Shown piece after piece: positions 1-13,220 of a stretch of DNA of 64,000 bases; positions within the stretch are counted from its first letter, which is position 1; each line of letters begins with the position of its first letter. The notes beneath the pieces were generated by a model. It saw only the letters and a list, made by a program, of their open reading frames with translations, searched no databases and was not told where the DNA came from. The DNA is from Montifringilla adamsi (lineage: Eukaryota; Chordata; Aves; Passeriformes; Passeridae). The translations under genes were made by a program, and so were the position numbers. The stretch lies in contig JAGGNK010013559.1 in assembly GCA_017590115.1 (NCBI GenBank), positions 2,484,305 to 2,548,304 of the forward strand. Reading direction: 5' to 3'.

Positions 1-3000
1 AGCTCTCAGTGCTTGATGCTTTAGTTAAGGCTGGGATTCCAAGGGCTGTGTGCCAGACATTGCCCCCCTTTGCTTTTTTTTTTTTTTTGTCTCTGAAGAG
101 TCTCACTTTAAATTTAGGTCTGTTCTTATCAAGAATTTGAGGTGAACATGCCTACATTGCTGTGTACAGCCCTCTAGGGAAAGAAATACCAGATCCTTCT
201 TACATACTTACACCATCCAGGATATTTCTGCATCTACAGCTTTGATATTGGTAAAAACCGGTTTAAACACAGAAGAGCAAAGAAAACTAAGTCTGTGAAT
301 GAAACTGATTGAACACAGAAATGTTCAAAATCTACCCAAAAAACATTATTAAAACCAAACAATGTTAGGTGTTGGTGCCAAAAAATTGATATATTTTATT
401 TAAAAGAGGCAAAGAGAAAGAAAGAGAAAAGAAAGAAATATAAAAAGAAAAAGCAGGGGGAGGCATGGACAGGGAGAGAGTGGCAGGGGTTAGGTGGAAG
501 CACATCACCCACCCCAGGGTCCCAAGGATGTCTCATTGCTCCCCTCCATCTGCTCCTCTGGGTGGTGAGCGTCCTCTGCCGAAGCAAAGTCTAGAATCCA
601 GTGGATTCATAAGGTTTGGGGCAGGTGGGAACGCCCCCGTGCCTCCTGAGGGGGGCTGGGTTTGCCACTGTCCCTTGCAAGGCTCTGGATCTGTCACATC
701 AAGTGCAGTGCAGGGTCTGGAACCCCTCTGGGGGGCCTGGGACGGGCCGTGACTCCGCTGTCCGCGCGGGGATGCGGCTTTTCCCGGGGTGCAGGGAACA
801 CAGCTGGGCTCCTGTGCCCAGCAGGGCATGGTGGTTCACTGCCTCTGACCACAGGGGTTTTCTCACCACACACCCAAACCTCTCTTCCTCCCAGCCTTTG
901 GTTCGAGGCTCTGTGTGAGCCTGGCCACTGACAGCCCTGGGCTGCAGTCTCCACCACGAAGGTGCTGAGCTGGATCCCTGCGAGTGCATCCCCAGAGCTG
1001 AGCTGAGCCACTCTGTCTTATCCTGGGTAGTGAGCAGGGCCTCGGTCAGGATGTGGTGTCGTGTTTTGCTACAATAGGCAAAAATCCTTCCTGAAGATGT
1101 TTAAGCCATAAATTACAGCACTTCCATCTCTGACAGACATCCTTCCTGGAAGTCATCTTCCACTGAGCATCCCTGGGTGCTAGGAAAACTCTCAGTGCAA
1201 GCTGAGGAGTAACTTGGCCCCTTTGACTTTTTTCAAGCTACTCTTCATAGGTCTCATGGAATATTCAGAATTGGAAGGGATCCACAAGGCCAAGTCCTGG
1301 CCTCAGGACAACCCCAAAATCACAAGTTTCATTCCTGTGTGAAAGATTACATGTGTGTATATATAGTAGAAAAGTAAAAATATAATTATTTTTGTGGAAA
1401 TTTTAAGTGTCAACATTATTTTCCATCTAGAAATAGCTGGGTATCAGCAAGTGGTAATCCCAGGCTCAGAAAGGACAAAGTGGGATGAACTCTCCTGAGC
1501 AGAAGATGGAAGAAGGTGGATTTTAACTCCTGGCTGGCTTGCTGTGGGGCTCAGCTTTGTTTAGTGAGTGGTGTGAGTTCTTCCTGTAACACGCCTTAAA
1601 AGGGAAGTTCTCACTGAGGTAGTGGTTTAGCTCTGAGTCATTCGAGTGAAATGCTCAGGCTGTTTCTCTGACAAATGCAAATCCAAATTCCTGAAAGTGG
1701 TCTCACCCCAGACTCACAGAGCTTTGTCTTTCCTAGCTGCAAATAACAAAAATAAATGGGAAGACTCCTTTCCTGTGTGTGTCTCCTTACTCAAATTTAT
1801 CTTTGCTAAGTGGCCTGATAAGTACAGGGACAGGAGTAGGGAGTGACACACTGAATACGTCCAGGAAACATCTTTGTAATTACACTGTGTTTGTTACCAT
1901 GGAGATCCCAGGAAATGGCAGTGTTGGTGTTTGGCTGGTGAGCACCAGGTTCTGCACCTGAGCGAGGGTTTTTTGTCTTTTCCAATTCATCTAACACCAG
2001 GGCTGGCTGACCTTTCTCCCCTGAGCCATAAATATCTTTGTACAGCAGTAAAAACCAGTGCTGTGCATATGTGTACAAGTACCAGGCTGAAGAATGCTCA
2101 GTCCCAGCAAGTCACAGGTGGCTGAGTGTTAAAAATCCAGAAAACATGGAATAAGAACTGCCAACACAGACAGCAAACAGCATCCCCCCAGCACCGTGTA
2201 TATTACAATTAGTCGGCAAAGCCATATTACTTGTTTTATTGCTATTTATCAGAATGTATCTCTCAGCAGGAACTGGGGCAGAAGGAGGGAGGGAGGGGAG
2301 GACAAGGATCACAGTAACTGGGATAGACACAGAGACTGAAGTGTGGCAGTGAATGGGCAGCAGGCAGGAGTTGGCCTTCCCCGAGCAGGCTGCACCAGTG
2401 AGGCAGAGCAGCTGGATGGAAGCTCTGCACTCAAACATTGACTGGTTTTACATTTTCCTAGCAATGGCAAACTGTCATCTGTAGGATTTTCTAGTCCGGG
2501 TTACACAAGGCCTGCTAACAGCAAATGCCAGCAGCTCTGCTAACCCTGTGTCGGATGTGATAATAATGTTTACACTGGTAACTGAGCACACTAAAGGCTC
2601 TCAGTGGGAGCTTGGGTAGTCCTGGCTGGGAGCAAGGCTCGCTGTGCCCTCTAGTGCACTCTGCCTGCAGCTCCACTGTCCCTCACCAGCAGGACAGAGG
2701 AGAAGGAAGATGAAGCTCTTTTCCCCAGCAGTGGCTCAGCACGGCAGATTTCTGTGCTTCCTGCACAGGGCTAGAATTACAGCAGCACGGTACCAGAGCC
2801 GAGGCACAGCCCCGTGGTTGTGGTCTGGTGGGAGCTGACCCGCACAGGAACCCGAATGTTGCCTAAGCACAGATCAAAAAATGTACATTCACAAGTGAGG
2901 AAAGAAAAACTCTGTACTCTGATTTCCTTTTGTCCTAGATAAAGCCCATACAAAAAAAAAAAACAAAAACAAAAACAAAAAAATCAAAACACCAGTTGAA

Positions 3001-3282
3001 TAAGTGTTTCTAGGTGTCAGCTTACAGCTGGGGTCCTAGATCTGGATGGGGCTATGCTGCCATCTCCCATGTTCCTTTCAGTTCCCCCCCCTGCAGAGCA
3101 TACAGAACATTTCCAGCCCCAGGTTTCCCAGGAATAAGCTCTCTAGCAAAGCTGGGCTTTTTTTGCCTTACATTGCTTATTGCAGAGGTGTAAGGGGGTT
3201 CTGGGTGGTATGGGGCTTGTTCTTTCTGCACTGAGCTGAACCTGGGACAGCAAACTAGGAAGGTGGAAGTCACAGATTCTTA
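1..3282 (+). other. TSPAN2 intron (non-coding stretch)
   Basis: No exon is recognised here. Because the first visible TSPAN2 exon starts at 3621 in the middle of the protein, this stretch should be intron 2 of that gene. It holds a purine-rich GA tract (about 402-460), a GC-rich patch (about 620-1010) without a convincing open frame, a small CR1 remnant near 1251-1330 and an A-rich simple tract near 2950-2990. I looked for the TSPAN2 exon that encodes the end of the first membrane helix and the small extracellular loop and did not find it. Confidence 0.5.
1251..1330 (-). mobile_element. CR1 LINE 3'-end remnant
   Basis: A short, degraded stretch with the typical avian CR1 end, read here as its reverse complement: a 'catggaat...ttggaagggatccacaa' core followed by 'ggccaagtcctggcct'. 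Only the last 80 or so bases are recognisable. Confidence 0.5.
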
Positions 3283-3283
3283 T

Positions 3284-3421
3284 CACAGAATATTCTCATT
3301 TGGAAGGGATGGACCAGCAAGGATCATCAGGTCCAACTCCTAAGTGAATGGCCCATCCAGGAATCAAACCTGCAAAGCTGGTGTTTTTAGCACCATGCTC
3401 TAACCAACTCAGCTAATCTCA
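3284..3421 (-). mobile_element. tRNA-Ile-derived SINE with CR1-type tail (TguSINE1-like)
   Basis: On the minus strand this begins at about 3420 with a tRNA-like head that carries a good pol III A box (complement of 3404-3415) and a B box reading GGTTTGATTCC (complement of about 3360-3370). The spacing and anticodon-arm sequence resemble tRNA-Ile. It then runs into a CR1-like 3' segment ending in the ATTCTGTG-type terminal repeat near 3290. A tRNA-Ile head joined to a CR1 tail is the structure described for TguSINE1 of zebra finch and other songbirds. It lies antisense in a TSPAN2 intron, about 200 bases upstream of an exon. Confidence 0.75.
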
Positions 3422-3620
3422 AATTATCTTATTTAATTCTCCAAGAATTCTGAAGAAAGTATTGCTCTCCTCCTGTGGTCAGAGAACCTTTTCTGTGTAA
3501 CCAGTTTTGTGAGAGCCAGAGACCTCTTTATGCCTGCAAATGGGTGGGGCTGATGAAACAGGTAGCAGGCTTTGGGGAGAGAAACCTTCTGAAATTGTTG
3601 CCTGGCTCTGATTTCCACAG

Positions 3621-6600
3621 GACTCTATGTACTGGTGGGAGCAGGGGCCATCATGTCAGCAGTTGGATTTTTCGGGTGCTGTGGAGCAGCACGGGAGTCC
3701 CAGTGCTTAATTGGAACAGTGAGTAAAAGGTTTCCAGGGCCTGGGCTCTGCAGGGAAACCATCCAAAGCATTCAGGGCTTGGTGTCATTAATGTGAAGAT
3801 CTTTCCAGTCCTGACCTGAAAGGTCTTATGTCCTTTTCTTGGCTAATCCAGTTTCTCTGGATTCAGCAACCACCATGCTATTGCAGAGCTGGCATACATG
3901 CAGAGGTGCCCTTGCTTGTCCCTTGTGATGTATTCCCTGGAATTATTATCTGATTTTCCTGAAGCTCCCTCTGAGCCACATCTTTGCCATTTCCCCTTGG
4001 TTTGAATGTGACAAGGAATCTGCCTTGGCAGCCCTGTGCAGAGCCCCCTCATTAGTTTTGCTTCAGGGTGGGCTTTGGGGCCTGGGGAGGATGAGGGGCT
4101 GGTGGCAGCCCCCATGAACAAGCTACACTGATGTGAGATTCTCTCCTTCCTCTGCAGTTCTTTGCTTGCCTGTTGGTGATATTTGCAGGTGAGGTCACTG
4201 CTGGAGTATTTGCCTTCATAGGCAAGAAAGTGGTAAGTAGCAAACAGCTTCTGATGTAATGATGGGGTAGTTGTGGATTGCAGTGCCCACTGACCTGGCT
4301 CTTCCATAGGAAAACTTTCCAGGAGACTTTTCCCTGCAAGACTCTCTGACATGCTTATCTGGAGCCAATGACAGCTTGTGTTATCACAAGTTTGGAATAG
4401 GATGAAGTTTTTGCCTCCTCTCTTCAAGAAAAAGTGGAGGTGTGGTTCAGCCTTGAAGGAACATCAAGGGGAGCTGTAAGAAAAAGAGGGTATTGCTTGG
4501 GAGAAGCGCAAACAAATTCAGGCACTGAACTTCCCCAACTCAGTGTTTAACCAAAGCACAGAGTCTATGAACACTCTGACCCTCTGAATGCCACCAGGCC
4601 ACAAAATCTCCTGGCTTTTGAGTCACCATACATGCTTACCAGGCACAACTTTTTGCCCTGGAGGTTGAGGACACAAGGTGAAAGTCTTGGATCAGGGGTA
4701 AGACTGATTTGCAACTCACTTAGTGTGATTTCTGCAGGCAATACAGGAAGCCCAGAAAATCTACGAAGATGCTTATGAGGACTACATGAAAAACCCAGTG
4801 GGGAAGGTGAACAGTACCATCTATCGCTACCACGTGGCTGTGAGTACTCCTCCACCTTAACACCTCCCTCCACTGCTCCACTGTCACACTGCCCATTGAA
4901 TCCAGAATTCCTCTGAGGTATGGCAAAATAGAACTGAATGTACTTAAAATCCCATCAGAGGCTCACACCCTGAGGGTTTCCTGTGGGCTCGGTCAGAATT
5001 CTGGTTATTGGATCTCGACATTTGAAAGTGCAATTAGCCAGGCTTTGAAATTTCTGATGCTTCTGGTCTTTGTGTGCAGAAGAAATTACTGTTATGGCTC
5101 TTCTGGATATTGAAATCCACAGATAAATACTTGCGAATGCAGAGAGAGGGAAATATCTGCATCCCTCTGCATCTGTCAGAGAAAACATGACCTGTGTCCC
5201 AGGACCTACAGTGTGGCTGAACCAAGTCAGTGAAAGACCAAAAGCACATATGTGACACAGTTCAGGCCACCCAAAAAGTGAATGTCTGAATGAGAGTTAC
5301 AACCTGTGACTTCTTTAATCCTGTTTGTGTCCATCTTGGATCTGCACTGCCTCCCATGGAGAGCAAGCCCAAGCTTTGTTGCTCCTTACAGCAATTCCCA
5401 CGTTCTTTAGAACAAACATTTCACAACCTCAGACCCTTTTGTCCTTCTCCCATAGCTCTTATTTCTGACCCAAAGAGGAATTCCAAGCATTTTGTGGGAG
5501 ATAGTCAAACAGGAAAAACAAACCATCTGAAACTCTGATTTATTACTGTCTCCAAACCCAGCACGATGTTGTGTCAGAAATAAAATTCCAGCATTCTCTG
5601 CTGTACTTTTTGTGCATTGCCCATAATTCTGTATGTGATATTTGAACTTTCTGCATTCTCCCTTTAACAACTCCTGTTTTCTTGTAAGCCAAGGATCTGC
5701 TTTTCCCAAATCCACTTGTTTGCTTTGTTATGAAATATGGTAATAAAAATCCCTTCTGGTCATTGTTGTTAATACAAATGTGGCTGTTTGCTGTGGCCTC
5801 AGACAATTGAAAGTAATTTTTGAAAATTTTGTCCCACACAGTTGGAACTCTACCAGAAGTAGCGGTTTAAATATAGAGAATATGGTTATTATTTGATCTG
5901 TACAAATTCTTTTTTTTAAAGTTATTTATTGTCTCACTTTCAGTATGAAAGTATGTCCCTAAATCAGGACAAAATAATAACTGACTGTCATTATGAAACA
6001 GTCTGTGGTTTCCCCTCTTTGATCCTCCATCTCTCTCTCTCATTCAGCTCCAGTGCTGTGGTAAAGGTAATGTGGAGCAACAAACAGGATTACCCTGTCC
6101 AGAGAACATCCAGCTGCCAAAGGCAAGTGTCCTCTGTCCTGCTTCTTCTAATCACTTCTTTGTGTCAGTTCTTTAGTAAAATTTGAGACATTCTGTAAGT
6201 AAAAGAAAGGAAGAAGTTCTTTTTGCCTTGCAAATTCCAGCATGAAATTCCTTATGGAATGGAGCAGAGTGGAGGCAGAATTAAGCTGGAGGTCATAATG
6301 CCCTCAGTCATGACACCTGTTTGTGGCATCCCATGGTAGCTGAGACAATATTGCACCATCTGAAAGGAAAAGGGAGAAGGAGGGAACAGGACCCCAAATT
6401 CCCCATGAAGGCTGGATTTTGGCAAGTGTCCGCCTTAGTCATGCATGGAGCCTTCTGACTGGAAGCTTCATTGGTGTTAAGAAATATATTTCTGTACTTT
6501 CTATCTTTTCTGGAATCTGCTTGTGAGTTCAATGTCAAAATCAAGCACCAAACCTCTTGATTTAGCATGGCCTGTTACATAAAGGAGTTTAAATTTAGGG

Positions 6601-8520
6601 AGAAAACTGAGTGTAAGAAAATTACTTGCATGTGTCAGCCTCTCCAGGCAAGAGGTACAGATGCCTCACCAGGAAAGGGAAGATGCTGGGAAAATTATCC
6701 AGCAAAACCCAAGGTTTAGATGCAGGAATTAGGATGGTGACTGCAGTAATATTTTTGTGTTTATCTCTTGCTCAGTGAGAACAGCTGATAGAATTGATTG
6801 AAATATAGATTTCCAGGCGTAAAAAAATATTTTAATTTTGTTTTTAACAGAACTGCCTGGCTGAAATTCAGAATGTAATTGATACTCAGCTGCGCTTAGT
6901 TGGAATTGTGGGAATTGCAATTGCTAGCATCACAGTGAGTAAATCCATGTTCTCCAATCTCTCCTTGAGCCCAGTACCCTGTCCCTTACTCAAAGCTTTG
7001 TGGAAGGTCTTTTGCAGCAACTGTTGAGATTCCTCAATTCTTCTTGCTTCCAGTGTGTCTTCTCCCTGGGAATTGCCCCCATCAGTGCAAGCAGAGCTGT
7101 GTGACTGTGCTTTTCAAGTTCATTTTGTGTCCTTATACAGGATCCAAAATAATGGTAATCTTTTGTTGTAAGAGTAGGAGAGCAGAGGTCACGTGAACCA
7201 AACTGAAAAGCAAAAGGCTGTAGCAGCATTTACTGTATTCCAAAACAACTGCACCCTGATGCTTTCAATCCTTTAGGATACATTCCTGAGTTTTCATGAG
7301 GAATAGAGAATACCCACTAGAGCTGTGGCCAATAGATGTCACCCTGTCCCAAGGACACAGCAGGACCGGCAGGCTGGGGCTCACCAGGCTTTAGCACAAA
7401 GCTCTTCCCAGCACGTCTGGGCCATGAATTCATTCAGACTCGGACACCAGCAGCATGAGGAGCCACAGTATTAGTAAAGAAACACTCCTTTAGCTGCTGG
7501 GAAGAGCAAGACCTTCACAGATTTATGTGGACACTGAAAAGCAGCTGGAGGGTTTCTGCAGGTAACAGAAACCATGGTGTGCAAATTAAACAACCCTGGG
7601 GTTTGTATGAAACATGAAGGAACTCAAAAACACAGTGGGGGTGGGACAGAGATCAGTAACATCAAGGACACACCAGAACTGGGATTGGGTCCCCTTGGAT
7701 CCCCACCTCAGACACAGCAAAGGTCCTGAAGTGACCACAACCTCTTCAGCAGCAGAAATGCACCTGCACCTTTTCCTGCCCTTGTTTCTTCCACTTGCTG
7801 GGCTGTGAGAGCTCAGCTGTGCCCAGCCTTAGGGACATGTGTGGGGAGGGAACATCAACCCAGTGCTTAAACTGCCCATCTCCCACCCTTAGCAGTGCAG
7901 CTGCTTTGCAGAACTGACCTGTGGCAAGAAAGCAGAGCCTCTGGCAACACCCACTGTTCTCTGCTTTCATCATTCCCTCTGGTGACCAAGTTCCCTGACA
8001 CGAGTGGGGGTTTAGGTTTCATGTACAGTCTTGCTCTTGAGCACAGGAACTATTCAGAGCTCAGCAGCAGCTCCGGGGGCTCTGCAATCACCCTCTGCTC
8101 TGACTCTAATGTGTGTCATATTCCACGCAGAACATTCTGGAACTCAGAACACTCCAGTGCAACACCAGGATACCACCAATAGTCACAGTTATTATGTGAC
8201 TTAAATTGATGTTAGTAACATTAATATTTGGGGTAGTTGTGCTTGGATGGACATTTAGGACAAAGAACAGTGAAACCAGCGTGAGCTGATAAAATCACAG
8301 TGAAACCTCCTCCATGTTTATTGTCTGATGTTTTGGGGTTTGTAGATGGAAGCAGTCACTACTCTGCCATAGGGACCTTCAGATTGTCTGATATGCAAAT
8401 TGTTTTATAACTGTTTTGTAAGTGGATCCCTAAATCACATCCCTTCTCTTCTAGATCTTTGGCATGATATTCAGCATGGTTCTGTGCTGTACGATCCGTA
8501 ACATGAGAGAAATGATCTAA
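3621..8520 (+). CDS. TSPAN2: Tetraspanin-2 (TSPAN2), last six coding exons; 5' part outside the window
   Basis: Six exons with consistent splice sites and phase: 3621-3718, 4158-4232, 4738-4839, 6048-6122, 6851-6934 and 8455-8520 (TAA). Together they encode about 165 residues. The order is: the second membrane helix (starting [19 protein letters not shown]) with the intracellular CCG; the third helix ([20 protein letters not shown]); the large extracellular loop with its CCG motif (LQCCG), the PxxC-like LPC and the later NC, giving four loop cysteines, plus one N-glycosylation sequon (NST); and the fourth helix, ending [11 protein letters not shown]. Human TSPAN2 (221 residues) aligns along its whole length. 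The first ~57 residues (helix 1 and the small loop) must be encoded upstream. The protein organises membrane microdomains and is known from oligodendrocytes. The intron after 6122 has a GC donor (GCAAGT) instead of GT. Identity is very secure. Confidence 0.95.
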
Positions 8521-9094
8521 AACTGTCACTGCACAACTATGCCCCAGGAGTTCCAGACTAAGCTTACAAGAAGTGCTCTTCTACCCAATTTAATAACTGT
8601 AATGCATTTTAATCAGTGTTTTAACATACTGAGAGGAAAATATCCTGTTAGGTGATCAGGTGAATTGTATTAGTTACAGTAAAACTGAAGTGGACAAAAA
8701 AAGGAGTTTAAAATGTCCTTTTTAATGAAACAAGAGCAAAGGTGCATCTAAGACTAATTTGATTTTTAATGTTTATATATGTGCAATTAAGAGTTTACAC
8801 ATGTATAGACTTTGTGAAAGCATATGCATGTGTCTCCTTACAAACACCTCTGGATGTGAGCAGGTCCCTGGAGGTGCAGTACCTGTCCAGGTAAATGTCT
8901 GCAGATGGAACACGTTGTGTCTGCACATCCCCCAGGGACACAGTGCTCAGAACCCTCTCACACCGAGCCCCTGTTTGCCAAGAATTAGCAGAGGCACAAA
9001 TGCCATTGTAAAAAGTAAGACCTATGATCCATTTTGTGACTTTATTTTCCAAAGCCCAAACAGAGCAGAACTAATAAAATTGTACTTTATTTAA
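8521..9094 (+). other. TSPAN2: TSPAN2 3' UTR with poly(A) signal
   Basis: Non-coding sequence directly after the stop codon. An AATAAA hexamer lies at 9073-9078, followed within about 20 bases by an A-rich stretch, which is a plausible cleavage site near 9095. A second AATAAA at 12112-12117 could end a longer transcript. Which site is used cannot be told from sequence alone. Confidence 0.5.
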
Positions 9095-9099
9095 AAAAA

Positions 9100-12000
9100 C
9101 AATTAATGCCTTAGGGCCTGCTCCAGCAAACTTGAAGAGTAGACCCACTGACTTCACTGTCATGCAGAGACTGGGTATTTGTTTTTTGTAAGACTGGACC
9201 CTTCATGCAAATGCAGAAAGCTCTGGGGGAGAAAACACGTCCAAGGAGATCCAGGTTAAAGGAAGAGGGGGAAAGAGGTGGGAAGCTGGCAAGACCAGGC
9301 AGTCATTTGGGACCAACTGCAGTGCAAAGTGTGCTTAAGCTTCCCAAGCTAGGCTGAGATACACCTAAAAACCCAACTGTGAGTTCAAGGGGCCACTAGA
9401 ATCCACATTCAGCAGCCTCTTTATCCCAAAAGCCTCACTGTGGCTACAAACTGGTGCAGGAGTGGAGCCTAGGTCCAGAAAAGCAGCCCCTTTGTCAGAT
9501 CTGTAGAGAATCTAACTGGCCTGTGGAAGCCAAACAAAGAGCGAAAGCGGTCAGAAAAAGACACACAGCACTTTAATATCCTCAGTTTCTGCTTCTGTGA
9601 CTATCACAGCTTCCACGGGGCTCTTACCTCAACCTCTCGCCCCTTCCTGGGGGCAGAAGGCAGGAAAGAAAGATGGGACATTTTTACAGAGCCATGAAGT
9701 AAGTTTTCTTACTGGCACCTTTAGATTGCTTGTCAGGTATAAAAATTACACTGTGTGCTTGAAATACCTCAGGGTTTGCGTTTACATAATTTTTTTCTAT
9801 ATTTTAGTTTTTCTATTTGTCATATTTATTCATAAGAGAATGTTCCTTTTGAACCAGCCTAGAAGGGAGAAAGTTGTCCCCAGAAAAATGTTACATCAAA
9901 GGCTCAGGATCTCTTAATATTTGGCTTACTCAAGATAATTCACCATTTCAGAGAACAACTTTTTGCTAACTATACCCCCATAGCAGCAGATCTGGTGATC
10001 ACCAGTTCAGATTCCTGATGCAGTTGTTCCAGACATGCTGGGGAGAAGTTCAGTTAAACTACACATTCCAATAGACCATTGTCTAAGAGGCCTTGGAATT
10101 TACAAGTCATGGGCTCCTTGTTCCACTGAAACACAGGGGATCAAAGTGGGATCTCAGGAAATATGTTATGTGTGGGATATACCACCCTCTAGCTGTTATT
10201 TATTTTTTATCTCGTATTCCACAAAGAAACTCAAACTCCCATCAGTTTTCTGTCACTTCAGGACTTGGGGTAGTGCTGCTGCTCCAAGTCTCTGGTTTAG
10301 TTGACACATCTTGCTGTCTCTTACATGGATTTCTCTTTTCCAGTCATCCAACCACGAGCTGTGGCACTGCACTGAGCTGGGCACGGCAGGCACTGCTGAC
10401 TGAGCCATGTCTAGGCTGAGCTTTAGGCTGGCAGGGACACGTGAAATCACACACCAGAAAAGAGTGAGGCTTGTGTCACTCTGTCACAGCTGATTAGCAA
10501 TGGATGTTAATTAAAAACAGGGCCTGGGACCTCATTCTGCAAGAACCAGCACAGGAAACAGAGCCCAGATCTGCTGCTTGCTCCTAACACAGGCTCAGCT
10601 GGGAGAACAGCAGGGGCAGCAAATCCATGAGGGTCTCAAGCTGAACCTTAGAAATCAGTTTAACACAGCAGCCAGCACAGCAATTTCCTGGCTCCCAGGT
10701 GTACCTGAGACTGTCCCTACAATGCTTGTGCTCTGGAGAGATGGTGGGGTAGTGCCCAGCTGGGGTGTGTTGTCCCAAGGTAGTACTGGCAGAAAGAAGA
10801 AACTCTTGTAGAGTGTCATTTTTGCCACTCAGGACAAGCCAGCTTCCAGAAAAATCAGTGAAAATAGCACCAGAGCCAGTGGTTCAGGTTCCAAGACTGT
10901 TGTCCTGCAGGGATAGAAACTGCCTGCAAATAAAGCAATTTCCTTGCGTTACATTCCCCCTCATAATGACGGTGTTCTATTCATTTTGAATACATCCACA
11001 CATTCCTCACATTCGTAGCACCAGAATGTAATGACAGGACCAGAGTTTATCTTTTTATTTATTATTTCTTGAGTAAGTTGGAAGATGCCCACTCCTGCTT
11101 GGAGATGCACTGAATGCCAAGGCAGCTTGCAGAACCTGCTGTTGCTTCCCCAGCCCTCCACTCCCCCAGAAGTACAAAACCACCCCAGTGCCTTAGGAAA
11201 ACGGGGAAAAGTGGTAGAAAAAAACCTTCTATAAATTCAGACTCGAGCCAGCAAACTTTCTGCTGAAAGTTTTGGGTTTTGGGTTTGTGATTTGTTTTTT
11301 TCTTCCTCTAAAGAAAGCATTACTTTTCTGAGCATTCCTGCATAAGCTCTAGGGTTGCAGTTACTTAGGTCTAGGGGATACTTGCACTGCATACCAGAAA
11401 CAGGACAGTACCTGTTACTGCTTTACTTCTCTAAGTTATTGCTATAAGTTAAGCTGGAAATCAACATGTTATTCATATCCTAGTGCCTTTAACAGAATCC
11501 AGGGATAAAGGTCTTTTGTAGTTTCCTGCTGTTGTGAGGTGCTTAATATAATTGCAGTTTTCTCTGCCTCTTAGTAACTGAAGGTATTTTTTCAGAGTTA
11601 CTGCCACATAAGACAGCAAAAATACCCATTTATCCTGTCCCTTGCACCTGTGTCAGAGGAAAGTGACAAAAGATCAGATCCCTCCAGGTGGCATAATTTT
11701 CAAAGCACATCACACACGTTTTCTTGTTCTCCTGTCAGTTTGTTCTAAAGCATAAAGATGTGAGTTGTTGATGCCCTTACTGTGTCTCTAAACACCCTTA
11801 TTCACATTTCCCTTGTCTAATTTTTCTAAGTTACTGATCTCAGTGGGAGCTTCCTTTGTCACAGGGAAACCTCAGCCAGTTTTGGTACCTCTCAGAAATC
11901 ACACAGCAGCTGATGAAGCTCAGCCCTGTGACATCCCTACAATGAAGAGTAGTATTTCACTTGTCTTGATACTGATAGTTTTATAACAAAACACGTTTCA

Positions 12001-12400
12001 TGTGTCTTGAAACAGAAATTGAGTTGTCTTAAGCCCTCAAATGCTGTATTGCACAGCCTTTGCAGGCTATGGATTAACAGCATTGGATGCTGTCCATAGA
12101 AAATGTACATAAATAAAGCTTTTCAATCTTTTTCCTCTCTATTGGTGCTCCAGCCACAAGGTTCTCCAAAACACTAACCACTTCCTGGATAATGTGTATG
12201 GCACAGCATAAATTCTGATTTTGGACAGAACTGGCATTTCAGTTCATGCTGCCAAGTCTGTGGCAGAATTACCTCTTGCTTTGAAAGAAAACAAACTTAA
12301 CTCTGTGGCTGAAATTAGCTTTCACTTCCCTATGATGTGTTCCGAAGTGGCGTTTTATCAGCTTTGTGTCTTGAATTTGAAACAACTTCCTAATAAAAAT
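9100..12400. other. Intergenic, or extended TSPAN2 3' UTR
   Basis: No coding exon, RNA gene or clear repeat was recognised. The open frames here are short and do not resemble known proteins. The only notable signals are an AATAAA at 12112-12117 and a second in the AT-rich stretch near 12390-12410, either of which could end a long TSPAN2 3' UTR. Confidence 0.4.
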
Positions 12401-12554
12401 AACCTGGAATAAACGACTCTCGGAGAGAACTCGATCTGCACGGCCAGAGCCCCCCCAGGCCCTGAGGGCACCGCGGGGCTGCCTCCGCCTCCCCTGCTGC
12501 ATCCAGGGCACCGGGTGGGCTCCAGGTGACGGAGCAGCCCTCGGCCAGCGAGGC

Positions 12555-12640
12555 AGGCATGGTCCCGGACTGGGGACTGGGATCGGGACCGGGACTGGGA
12601 TCGGGACCGGGACTGGGATCAGGATCAGGTCAGGACCCGC
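12555..12640 (+). repeat. G-rich minisatellite (18-bp unit)
   Basis: Repeats of a GGGACTGGGATCGGGACC-type unit, three to four copies, the last ones degenerate. The runs of three Gs at regular spacing could form G-quadruplexes on the plus strand. It sits at the edge of a GC-rich island. Confidence 0.75.
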
Positions 12641-12764
12641 CGGGATCCAAACCCGGCACCGCCGGAATTCGCCTCAGGGACCCGCGTGCCGGTGAGGCCC
12701 CGCCCACAGCGGGCGGTGCTCGCCCCCCATTGGCTGTTCGCACTGCGGGCGGGGCGGTGCCACA

Positions 12765-13220
12765 ATCCCAGAATGGTTTGGGCGGGAAGGAACCCCCTAA
12801 AGCTCTTCCCACTGTCCCAGGCCGCTTCAAGTCCTAATGTCCAGCTGGCCTTGGACACTTCCAGGGATCCAGGGGCAGCCCCAGCTGCTCTGGGCACCCT
12901 GTGCCAGGGCCTCAGCACCCTCACAGGGAACAATTTCTTCCTAATATCCAGTCTAAACCTACTGTCTGTGTGAAGCCATTTCCCCTTGTAGTCTCCCTTC
13001 TGGTACTGGAAGGCCTCAATAAGGTCACCCCGAAGATTCTCTCCTCCAGGTTGGACAATTCCAATTTCCCAGCAGAGCTGCTCCATCCCTCTAATCATCC
13101 TGGTACGTCCTCTGGACTGGCTCCTGCTCCTTCCTGTGCTGGGCGCCCAGGCCTGGAAGCGCCTCTGCAGGTGAGGGTCTCACCTGAGCAGGGCACAGGG
13201 GCAGAATCCCCCCCTCGAGC
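12765..13220 (-). mobile_element. CR1 LINE fragment, 3' part
   Basis: Read as the reverse complement, this shows the hallmarks of an avian CR1 3' region: 'cagaatggtttgggcgggaaggaa', 'ttggacacttccagggatcc', 'tttcttcctaatatcca' and the downstream 'ggtactggaaggcctcaataaggt' block. About 450 bp are recognisable. No intact ORF remains. Confidence 0.85.

Noticed and set aside
3284..3421. A functional tRNA-Ile gene
   Set aside because: The head is tRNA-like but the 3' half runs into a CR1 tail and an acceptor stem does not close, so it is a SINE.
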